Assembly (NCBI GenBank): GCA_030544215.1
Contig: JARZZO010000004.1
Location: 46,055,980-46,119,979, forward strand
Origin: Zantedeschia hybrid cultivar
Taxonomy: Eukaryota; Streptophyta; Magnoliopsida; Alismatales; Araceae
Direction of reading: 5' to 3'
DNA: 64,000 nt
In this document: positions 21,640 through 30,548 of the stretch, piece by piece
How positions within the stretch are numbered: position 1 is the stretch's first letter
Layout of the letters: every line of letters begins with the position of its first letter
Position numbers and translations under genes: made by a program
The notes under the pieces: model-generated
What the model was told of the DNA's origin: nothing
The model's input: the letters and a program-made list of their open reading frames with translations, nothing else
Databases searched by the model: none

Positions 21640-22548
21640 ATGGTGGCTTCATTATTATTTTTTTAAATAAATTTTGTATTCTTATCATTATTGCTATGCA
21701 CTCATATTTTGATCCTTTAAAATATATTAAGATTGAATTATCAAATGAAATTATATGCAATACTATTTTTAAGAAAAAAGAAAAAACATATTGTCAAAAT
21801 ATAACTATATATAAGTTCCTTCAAATTAATTAGTTCCCATACTACTTATGAAATATTTGATATGTGAGAAAATGAACTTAAAAATAAGTAAGTGAAAAAT
21901 GAAGGTTAAGATAGCGATGTGGATAATGGAAGATGTGATAAGGTAGGTACGCAGTCGAAAAATTATTTATAAACATGTGAAAAATGGGAGTACTACATAA
22001 AATGTGATCAATAAGTTGCATGAACAAGATACTTTTCCGTGGGCGCACTTGCCTTATGTGCTGTGATTTGATGGACACTTTTATTTATATTGGCGAGCCG
22101 TGTCGGAAATTCGGACACGACACGAAAGTCGGACACCCGTATCTTATCCTCTACTTTAAAATTTTAAAGTACTAGAGATTTCTTAGAATACCTAAGATAT
22201 CTTCTCAAAATACTTGTCTACATAATAGAATTCAATATATTTTAGTTATATCATTTATATTTTAAACAGATTATAATAATTATATTTTATTATATACATA
22301 TATAATTAAGTATTCATGTGTATATATTTGTATAGTCTCCGTGTCTTTGTATCTTATTTTTAGATATTACCGTGTCCAACATAAGTGTCCGTATCAATAA
22401 TTGACACTTGTATTTGTGTCCGGCGAATCATAACTTCCGTGTCATCATTCATCACTCACCGCTCCTCTCATAAATGCCGAAGACCCACTACTGATCTTGA
22501 TATTTTTTACAGTCTGGTCATGTCCTTTTGTAATTTAAAATTTTAACA
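21640..22548. other. AT-rich spacer with a MITE-like repeat
   Basis: No gene is seen. The segment 22088-22440 is listed separately as a dispersed repeat; the rest is simple AT-rich sequence. Confidence 0.4.
22088..22440. repeat. dispersed repeat with CGGACAC ends, copy 1
   Basis: Both ends carry CGGACAC/GTGTCCG motifs in opposing orientation (GTGTCGGAAATTCGGACAC at the left; GTGTCC, GTGTCCG and GTGTCCGG at the right). A block ACTAGAGATTTCT...TACTTGTCTA is repeated at 25540-25600. It is non-coding and about 350 bp, in keeping with a MITE; no target duplication could be fixed. Confidence 0.55.
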
Positions 22549-22760
22549 GTGACAACAAGGACTAATAAGAAACTTGGCCTATCTCTACATCTGTTTATAG
22601 TTTTATATAATTTTAAAATAATAGAATATTCTCAATATCTACAACAGTTTTTTAAACATCACGAAGAATCAAAGAGACTATTACTAATAAACGGAATGGC
22701 AACGAACGAATCACGGCCATCCAATCCGTTACTTCTAATCACAATCGATTTCCCTTCCAT

Positions 22761-23139
22761 AGCCTCTGATCTGTCAAACTGGGATCTGAATGACCTTGTA
22801 GCGTGTATTCTTTCAGTAATGCATCTCACATTCTATATTCTCATCTCCCACTTTCGTTCCATACTCTTTTTTTTTTTTTTTTTTTCTAAGATAGTTCTCT
22901 ACCTTTAAGCTCTTTTTTTATTTTCTCAGCATTAAACCAGCAAAAGAACCCGCTCAACGCGGCGAAGAAGGTGAAAAGGAAATCCATATGAAAGAAAAGA
23001 ATAACCAAGAATGACGTGTTGAGAAACTTATTCATTTTAAAGATGTGTAGAGTTGGGCATTTTTACATGGGTATGAGCAATAACCCACATTATTTTAAGT
23101 TCTTTTTTTTTAATTTTCTTAGCACTAATAACTAGATAA
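22761..23139. other. spacer between duplicate copies, with T-run
   Basis: A run of about 20 T near 22867-22886 and AT-rich sequence. No gene. Confidence 0.4.
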
Positions 23140-24380
23140 ATTCTTGAGTGAGGGAGGGAGAGAGGAGCAGAACAGAGTTTTAATTGTGTGTTGTGTTGGA
23201 TTCGGCGGCCGCCCTCTCAGCATTTCTCGTGTGTTCCTCTTTTTCTAATCGGATTCGGTCGGTACGATGTGCCGGCAGTGGAAAGTTTCCAGTTTTCAGT
23301 AGGCCCGTTGATACTTGTTGCGGAGATGTTACGGCATCGGACGATCCTAAGCGGCTTTTGGAAAGATTGTTGCTTGCCGTTCAGGAGCAGGTCAAGGCGC
23401 AAATGGGGAGGGGAACATTTTTTTACATTGATATTTATAATGTAGTGAGGATGATCTGTACCTATGTTTGTGCATTGAATGATATGTTTGTGTAGATTGG
23501 TCATGATATATATTTTTATAGATATTTTATGATTTTAGTCTGAGTTTAATTTGAATTGGTTATGTTTATCTTACTTATTCTTACATAATATGATTGAGAA
23601 ATATCAAATATATATATAAGAGGGTCAAATTTATAAATATATCTTTATATTTCTCATAAGACTAGTTGGTAATAACTTTTACATAGCCATCATGTCAAAG
23701 ATGAATTCAAAGCAAAGTATTGTTGTTTTTTGCAATTTTCATTTGTACAAATTTTAGAGACCCCAAATTTTTTGGAGCCTAGTCCTTTTAGATTTCAGGA
23801 TATGTGGATTCCCACTTTGATTTATGTGTTTCAGCAACAAGATCTCATAAATTATGGTATAAATGAAAACTTTTAAAATCCTATTCTTCGAAAGGTTTAT
23901 ATCCCTCACGAAAAAAAAACTCTTTATGTGGTGCCTAACTTGTTAACTAACAAAAAAAGGGTGACAATCTAAAGGATAATTGTTCAGATAATATAAATAT
24001 ATGGATACATGGATAAATAAAACATTTCATTATCAGTAATAGGGTTGTAAAAGGATGCCTAGTAGCTTTTATCCTTATTATTTAAAGAAAAGAAGCCATA
24101 TTGCTTCTAAAAGAAAATTTATAAAAAAGTATGCTTTCAAAACATAACGTGCATAACTTCTTTTATATAGGTAGACCACGGAATCTCTAAGCTTTATATA
24201 AAATTTAAATAATAAAATAATATAAATATCTTTGTCATATTTTTTCCTTATTTATTATTATCAAACTAATTCTATTTACACTAATTCAAGAAGAACCGGA
24301 GAGAATATTGATTACTGATAAAGTGGATGGGCAACAAGTGAATCACGACCGTCCAATCCGCGACTTGTAATCATAATCGT
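23140..24380. repeat. tandem duplication, copy B (promoter-proximal, without exon)
   Basis: This block parallels 18434-22760 without the later insertions. It begins within a GA-rich tract equal to the leader of exon 1, so the duplicated unit contains the 5'UTR and upstream sequence but not the coding exon. Frames at 23184-23495 exist in several phases but carry no domain; they correspond to untranslated sequence in copy A. It could act as a decoy or alternative promoter, but that is inference. Confidence 0.85.
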
Positions 24381-26399
24381 ATCTTTTAAAATAAAATGCC
24401 TAGTCATCACGAAAATAAAGCGATACACTGTTACATGAATTTCTTCTTTTTGATGTCAAGGAAAATTCAATTGCCCGGTAAATTTCAGGAAAACTACCGT
24501 GCCGGGGTGGAGCACGACTTCCAAATTCATACCATATGAATGTGACGAAGATCGAATCGACGAACTGTTAGAATGACTACCAACTAAAATTCTGAATTAC
24601 CATTCCACTACCCCCGCCCTCCTTACACCATTTTCTTTCCACTACCTCCGCTTTGCACCTTGTGTCTTTCCATTCCCGGCTTTCGTGCCCAGCTGGGACC
24701 CCTACGAGCTTGTACAGCTGTGTTCTTTGTGTAACTTCTATATTCCCATAACCTCACTTTCTTTCCAACATTTCAAACGCTCATGCTCCTTCTCATCTAT
24801 GTCACAGCTTGTACCCCTGCGAGCTTGTACAGCTGTGCTCTATCTCCTGCACATCAACATCTCCGACCATTATGATTCAGTTTCTTTACTTTTTCTTCTC
24901 TGTATTATTCGTATTTCACAAAAGATTATTTAGTTTGATGTAAAATATTACAAAATATCATGTTCTTACAAGAACATCATGACTCTTAAATTATCTTAAT
25001 GGCCCAAAAATTTCAAAAAGTAAGAAACTTGTTTCTTTTTAAACCTTACTTCTTTCCTTCTTTCTAGCCGCAACGGTCCGACTAATGAAATCAAGTGTAG
25101 TATAAAGGTTTAGATGGAGGATCTTGCTTCCAGAACCTTCTCTACCATTGCCACCCAATGCTATGTCATTCACAGTAGCCTGCTCAACATCTAGCAAGAG
25201 TGACATTATTATGATCCGCGTTACTACTCATAAGGAGATTCTCCCGAGCCAGGTACCATAAATTCTTACCTACCTTCTAAATAGAGACAACCTGGTAATT
25301 TATTAGGCTCTTCTCACATCACGTTGCGAAAAGGATGAAGATTATTCTTATATAAGGTGAGAGTGTGCATGAAAGTGTACCTTATTTTGGGTTCAAATAA
25401 TCTCACCTTATTTTAAGTTCATTTTCACCTCTTTTATGTAGTTGTCACCTATGAGTTGGTAGACACTTCTACTTATATTAAAGAACTGTGTCATACACTC
25501 GAACACCCATATTCCACCCCTACTTCAAAATTTCAAAATAATTACTAGAGATTTCTCAGAATACTTAGCATATCTTCTCTAAATACTTGTCTATATGTTA
25601 AAATTCGATAAATTTTAGTTATATCCTATAGAGGCATAGATTTGGGGGGGAGGGGGGTTGCTTTAATCTAACATCGATTGTTGAAAAATGAAATCTAGTA
25701 CTTATAAAGAAGGTCTTCTGTCTTCTTCCCAATAAAAGTCATTTTCTCAATGAAAAGATAAAACCACCAGGCCACCCTCTATAGGCTAAAATAGACAATA
25801 CCTTGTTGGCGAGAGGCCATAGTTTCTTTCCACAACATTGGCACCGTTTGTATGTCCTAGGTCTTAAAACCATTAGAGATCATCTAATTATTAGGCCCAT
25901 TAGTTTAGACAAATAGGGTAAGTTAAGTCAAATAATTTAAGAACAATTTTGGGTAAAAAACATTGAGAATTTGATTAAGAGATAGAAACGACTAGAAAAT
26001 TGATTAAGTCTACCTCCCATCGGTTAGGTCAGGTGATCCCCAATCAATTAAATGACTCTAATTGACTAAGTATCTTTCTATCAAGTGCTTGGCCAATTGG
26101 TCAAATAGCTTGTTGATTGACTAATGTGGATATTGATCAACTTATCGGATATTCCTTGGAGAACTGTAACCGGTGAACAGTAGAAGTATGACTTGAAAAA
26201 TCTGAGGATGAATCTCAGTTGGATTTTATTTTTAGTTTTGCCAGTAAGAAATCCAAGTCTAATTCCTTCTCATGAACAATGATTGTACATGGGTTACACT
26301 CCAAAAATAGTAGTATTTCCTACGAAAGCCAAAAAATAGTAGTATTTCATACGGAAACCAAGTCAGATTTGTGGCAAGAAACCTTCCCTTAGGTGTTTA
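24381..26399. other. gene-free stretch with two short repeats
   Basis: A GAGCTTGTACAGCTGTG motif occurs twice, near 24707 and 24820, as a 112-bp-spaced direct repeat. The segment 25470-25632 is a second, partial copy of the dispersed repeat at 22088. A G-rich run lies near 25650. No exon or RNA gene was recognised. Confidence 0.45.
25470..25632. repeat. dispersed repeat, copy 2 (5' half)
   Basis: Shares ACTAGAGATTTCT, AATACTT, TATCTTCTC and ATTTTAGTTATATC in order with 22150-22250. Only the left half is retained. Confidence 0.55.
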
Positions 26400-26404
26400 C
26401 AACT

Positions 26405-27291
26405 TGATGTAGCCGTAGTTATCACGACCGGATTCCGAAGCTGGAATCCGAAGTTTCGGGGATTCGGAGCTGGGTCGGATCGGTGGAGAGGCCCGACGTG
26501 GATCCGGAAGGCGACGGAGGCAGAGATGCGGAGGATCCGAGGTCGAGGGTCGCTCGGTCGGATGTCGGCTTGTCTCGGGAAGGCGTGGCCGAGGTCCGTC
26601 CGGCTGACGGGCAGGTGGTGCGGAACCGAGTCACCTTTGGGCGAGGAGCAGCCGGCGAAAGGCGTCGAGACCGGAGGGAGGAGTCCGAGGTCGGCGGCCG
26701 AGACCGACTCAGGGAGGTCGGCGATGATTCGAACCGAGTCCCTGCAGGAGGGAAAGAAGAAGAAACCGGTCAGCAGGAGTCCCGGGCTTCGGCCCTTAGG
26801 AACCCCCTCCGACGGTTAAGTTAGCTTCTGAAGATGATTCGATTCAGAAGACGAAGAGTAGCTTTAATGCTATTTGGACTATGGTCCTTGAGGGTCACGG
26901 GGATATCTTTTTGGCAATAAATAGCGGTGTATTTATAGTAGAGGATAGAGGATGGTTAACGGTGATAGCCGATATAGGACTATGTTCCGGGCTTACTGGT
27001 AAACCGCCATAGTGCCTAGTCCTCCACCGGAGTGGGCCGGATACGGCTGTCGGGCCGAAAGGGGTTGGGCCGCTGACGGGCCGAAGCTTGCTGGGCCGAG
27101 GGCTACTGTGCCGCTTGCGGGCCGAAGGCTTATGGGCCGTTGATGGGCCGAAGACCACTGGGCTGCCTGCTGGGCCGAGGGCTTCTATGCCGCTTACGGG
27201 CCGAAGGCTTCCAGTGGGCTTTTGATTGCCTCTGCTGGACTGACCGGGGTTGGGCTTGTTTTAATGGGCCGAATCGGATTCTGCCTCATCA
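26405..27291 (-). repeat. 3' LTR of the Tat element
   Basis: 887 bp, TGATGTAG...CTCATCA on the plus strand, so TG...CA in element orientation. A TATAAATA box is seen on the minus strand near 26930-26940. The stretch 27040-27215 is built of short GGGCCGAAGGCT/CTGGGCCG units. Frames open here in all phases are mirrored in every LTR copy and hold no domain. Confidence 0.95.
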
Positions 27292-27312
27292 CATAGCCCC
27301 CCACTCTTGTCT
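27292..27312 (-). other. polypurine tract
   Basis: On the minus strand the bases immediately before the 3' LTR read AAGAGTGGGGGGCTATG, a purine-rich primer site for plus-strand DNA synthesis during reverse transcription. Confidence 0.8.
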
Positions 27313-28049
27313 TCCTCAGTTTTGAGATGGCGAGAGTATAGCCTGAAGCTTTTCTGAGGAATACTGCAACAGGTGCTTACTCGAAGCTTTCTGTTCTCTT
27401 TTTTAAGAAGATGATGCCCTCGGTCGGCCGAGGGTCAGCAGTCACTTATCCATCTTCATTCGGGATGTAGTGACGAGGGCCTTCACTTCTTACGGCGAAG
27501 GGCCGAGCCTTCTGCGTTGTGTCAGGCTCAATTAAATGGACGGGACGGGTGCGCTTTTCCGTCAGAACGGTCGTTTCGCGAAGAAACACAGGACACGCGT
27601 CGTGCATCCCGCCGCTCCGCTAAAAACACAAAGAGATCCTGGCCGCTTGCGGATCGCGGGTCACCTCGGCTCTCTGTCCGAGGTTCCACTCGGATTGCCG
27701 CCTCTTCCTTCCTAGGCACGTGGATCGGGACACGTGGCGGGCATTTGAGCGATCAGCCGAAGGGTCGGACCGCTTTCGGCCGCTGATCAACCTGCTTCAA
27801 TTCCCGGAGTCTATCCGTCATCATTACCAAAGGACGGTACACGTGACGCGCATCCGAGAGAAGTGGTGAGACGAAGGAGAAGATCCCGGCCGTTGGCTTC
27901 GGCGTGGCCGAACCCGACGAAGGATCCTCTGCGGGTTTTCCCTTATCTTCCCTCCAGGGAGACTTCGCGAGAGACCGAAGGGAATGCCAAGGTCGCGCCT
28001 CCGGCCGAAGCTCCTCCGGCCGTAGAGGTTGCTGAAGCTTCGGCCGAGG
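27313..28049 (+). other. leader region and putative non-coding first exon of the antisense gene
   Basis: Between the LTR and the antisense coding region there is GC-rich DNA. From 27749 to 28049 one plus-strand frame is open without an ATG. It ends at a strong donor, GAGG|GTAAGT (28050). Because the first in-frame ATG lies just after the next acceptor, I read this as a 5'UTR exon. The transcription start is not visible and no TATA box is obvious. Confidence 0.4.
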
Positions 28050-28118
28050 GTAAGTTGGTCTTGAGTTGCACCCTTTGCGTGTTATTAACATATAACACTT
28101 CTTCTCCTGTTTGCAGCA

Positions 28119-28691
28119 ATGTCTGGGATCAAGGGCCTCCTCAGCCGGATCGCCCAGCAGGGCGGCCTACCCCAGCCGTCCCGTCCGCCGGCGGGAGGGG
28201 CTGGACGAGGTGTCGTGGCCCCGAGTGTCCGGGCCGGGATCACGATGACAGCGGCTTCCTCCGAGGGCCGTGCTGCTGCTGCCGCTCTTGAGAGGGAGCG
28301 GAAGAGCAAGTCGGTTGCCCGAAGGGGCGGTCGTCTATCGAAGCGGAGCCGGGCGGACGAGCTTGGCGAAGCAGAACCCGCCCCGGCTAAAAGATCGGCT
28401 GCAGCCCGAAGGGCCCCGATGCCGTCGTCCCCCGAAGCGCCGAGGGGCGACTCTCCCCCGGCCATGATGGCGGGGGCGGAGGACCAGGAAGGCGCCGGGT
28501 CGCAGGCGCCTCGCGTGCGGGAACGCGAGCTATGGGTCCCCAACCTGGGGATCTATAGGGACGAGAGTCTGGAGGACTCGCAGACGTGCCTGCGTCTGCT
28601 CCGCGGCCTAACTCTCCCGTCGGTCTTGGAGGAGCTGAAGGACCATTCGGCCACTGAACTGGCGCTGATAAGCACCCGATTGGCGGTCCAG
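28119..28691 (+). CDS. antisense gene of the Tat element, coding exon 1
   Basis: This exon encodes 191 residues starting MSGIKGLLSR. It begins three bases after a splice acceptor (CTCCTGTTTGCAG at 28116) that pairs with the donor at 28050, a 67-bp leader intron. The protein is Ala/Arg/Pro-rich with a basic cluster RERKSKSVARRGGRLSKRSR that looks like a nuclear localisation signal. It ends in a more ordered segment, LRLLRGLTLPSVLEELK. The exon ends at CCAG|GTAAAA in phase 0. It lies on the strand opposite gag-pol. Extra antisense frames are known from Tat-lineage elements; their function is unknown. Exon structure is inferred from splice consensus and frame continuity. Confidence 0.65.
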
Positions 28692-28776
28692 GTAAAAAAC
28701 TTCCTTGTGTGCTCCAGTCTAGCATTCTCTTTAGCTTGTTTCGGGTTTTCTGACCCTTGTCTGCTTTCGGCTGCAG

Positions 28777-29535
28777 GCCGCGGTCACGGGTAGCGTCCTG
28801 ATTCATCGTCAGGCGACCATCCGAGACCAACTCCAGGATGCCGAGAGGGCGTCGGCATCGTCGGCTTCGGGCGAGGGCCCCTCGGCGGGACGCGACTTTG
28901 AGTCCAGTGTTAACTGGCTCTTAGCCGTGAATGCCCGGATGCGGGCCCAGCTGGAGGAGCAGGCAGCGGCGACTCAAGCTTCTTCCGAGGCCAAGGCGAA
29001 GGCCGAATGGGAGAAGGAGAAGGTCGAGCGGGAGCTGGCGGCGGTCCGGGCCGAAAATCAGGCCCTTAAGGCCGAGATCCAGGACAAGGACGCCCGGCGG
29101 GCCTCGGATAGCCGTCGCCACGCCGAGGAACTGTCGGCCATGAAGCTGGAGTTGGAAGCTAAGGCCGAGGAGGCTGTTGATTCGGCCGTGGCCGATTATA
29201 AGGCTGGCCCAGACTTCGCCGAGGAGATAATCCAGGCGCAGCTTCTGGCGGCCTCCTCGGTCTTCACTATTGGGCTAGCTGCCGCCCAGAAGGCCTGTCC
29301 GACCGTGGACCTGTCTGGTATCGCCTTGCCAACGGACGAGGAGGGCGAAGAGCTGCTGTCCTGGTGGAAGGGGCTTGCGGCCGAGAGGGCCTCAGCTTCG
29401 GCGGAAGGCGACGAGGCCGTTCCAGCTGAGGCGACTCCTGTCGAAGCCGCCCCTTCGGAAGCCGTACAGATTGTTGACTCTCCCTCCCCATCTCCTGGCC
29501 GGAGCCCAGTTGATGGGGGGAATACCGAGGGCTGA
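28777..29535 (+). CDS. antisense gene of the Tat element, coding exon 2
   Basis: It follows an 85-bp intron (28692-28776, GTAAAA...GGCTGCAG) in phase 0 and adds 252 residues, giving about 443 in all. It starts AAVTGSVLIHRQ. A long heptad-rich coiled coil follows (MRAQLEEQAAATQ, KVERELAAVRAENQALKAEI), then a helical segment YKAGPDFAEEIIQAQ and an acidic, Ser/Pro-rich tail ending GNTEG. The stop is at 29533. The combination of a basic N-terminal half, coiled coil and acidic tail suggests an oligomeric nucleic-acid or capsid-associated protein, but no domain can be named. No stop interrupts either exon, unlike gag-pol in the same copy. Confidence 0.65.
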   Translation, partial: AAVTGSVLIHRQATIRDQLQDAERASASSASGEGPSAGRDFESSVNWLLAVNARMRAQLEEQAAATQASSEAKAKAEWEKEKVERELAAVRAENQALKAEIQDKDARRASDSRRHAEELSAMKLELEAKAEEAVDSAVADYKAGPDFAEEIIQAQLLAASSVFTIGLAAAQKACPTVDLSGIALPTDEEGEELLSWWKGLAAERASASAEGDEAVPAEATPVEAAPSEAVQIVDSPSPSPGRSPVDGGNTEG

Positions 29536-29767
29536 CACGGGGGCCTGTCCCGATTTTTGTTTTTGTCTTCTCTTTTTTGTAAGTCTGCGGCCAAATGGAC
29601 GGCCGGTTTTGTACTTCCTTTGCTGTATATATATAGGAAGTATTTTTGGCTTTATCTTGGTGCTGTGAATGAACGACCGAATTTGGTTCTTCATGAATCC
29701 GAGACCTTGTCGTCGTTTTAGTTGTAGCTCGCACGGCCGGGACCCGATGTAGGTTCGGATATGAAGT

Positions 29768-30489
29768 TTCAAAAGTATCGCCACCGATATGGTTTATACG
29801 ATCTAAGGGGTTATCCTGCCGCTCCCGACTCGGTTTTCATGGCTGAAGCCACTCCCGGTACGGTTTATATGGACTTAAGAGATACACCGTGCCGCTTCCC
29901 GATCCGGTATATATGGCCGATGCCACTCTCAGATTAGGTTACCTGCGGGCTTAGAATAGAAAATCATGCCACTCCCGATACGGTTTGCATGGCCGAAGCC
30001 ACTCCCGGTATGGTTTATACGGACTTAGAGATATACCGTGCCGCTTCCCGATCCGGTATATATGGCCGAAGCCACTCTCGGATCAGGTTACCTGCGGGCT
30101 TAGAATAGAAAATCATGCCGCTCTCGATACGGTTTGCATGGCCGAAGCCACTCCCGGTACGGTTTACACGGACTTAGAGATATACCGTGCCGCTTCCCGA
30201 TCCGGTATATATGGCCGAAGCCACTCTCGGATCAGGTTACCTACGGACTTAGAATAGAAAATCATGCCGCTCCCGATACGGTTCGCATGGCCGAAGCTAC
30301 TCCCGGTACGGTTTATACGGACTTAGAGATATACCGTGCCGCTTCCCGATCTGGTACATATGGCCGAAGCCACTCTCGGATCAGGTTACCTGCGGGCTTA
30401 GAATAGAAAATCATGCCGCTCCCGATACGGTTTGCATGGCCGAAGCCACTCCCGGTACGGTTTACACGGACTTAGAGATATACCGTGCC
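29768..30489. repeat. 149-bp tandem array in the Tat 3' region
   Basis: The anchor CATGGCCGAAGC recurs at 29988, 30137, 30286 and 30435, with a diverged one (CATGGCTGAAGC) at 29838. The period is 149 bp (150 once), so there are nearly five units. Inside each unit two related halves can be seen (CCGGTACGGTTTA and CCGATCCGGTATA), so the unit itself arose by an older duplication of about 75 bp. It lies between the end of pol (30549) and the end of the antisense gene (29535). The frames open through it are a by-product of the period not being a frame-breaking length in each unit. Confidence 0.95.
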
Positions 30490-30548
30490 TTTCTGAACAA
30501 GAGACCTTCTTTATTCATGCCTTCCGGTTAAACTCCGGGAGAAGTGAC

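Larger units (their letters stand above)
18434..22760. repeat. tandem duplication, copy A (interrupted)
   Basis: Matching blocks to copy B (23140-24380) occur in the same order: 18470-18620 with 23180-23320 (GGCCGTCCTCTCAGCATTTC versus GGCCGCCCTCTCAGCATTTC), 19970-20060 with 23330-23420 (TTGCTGCTTGCCGTTCA versus TTGTTGCTTGCCGTTCA), 20350-20667 with 23770-24045 (TTTAGATTTCAGGATAT in both), and 22660-22750 with 24310-24380 (AATCACGGCCATCCAATCCG versus AATCACGACCGTCCAATCCG). The gaps in A are later insertions: 18640-19950, a solo LTR at 20668-21622, and MITE sequence at 22080-22450. Confidence 0.85.

Noticed and set aside
23184..23504. Three overlapping frames of about 95 codons
   Set aside because: Duplicate of the 5'UTR/promoter of the ALB3-like gene; no domain.
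24685..24933. 82-codon frame with Cys and Ser
   Set aside because: Spans a pair of short direct repeats; no domain, no splice context, AT-rich surroundings.
26422..26824. Overlapping frames in the LTR that recur at 20717, 36115-36517 and 63016-63258
   Set aside because: They recur because the LTR recurs; all phases are open in the GC-rich DNA, several copies have stops and no domain is seen.
27749..28049. Coding first exon of the antisense gene
   Set aside because: The frame is open and would join in phase, but it has no ATG and an upstream stop at 27746; treated as an untranslated exon.
29768..30489. Possible CRISPR array
   Set aside because: Units are 149 bp with no short repeat/unique spacer pattern, and this is a plant nuclear retrotransposon.
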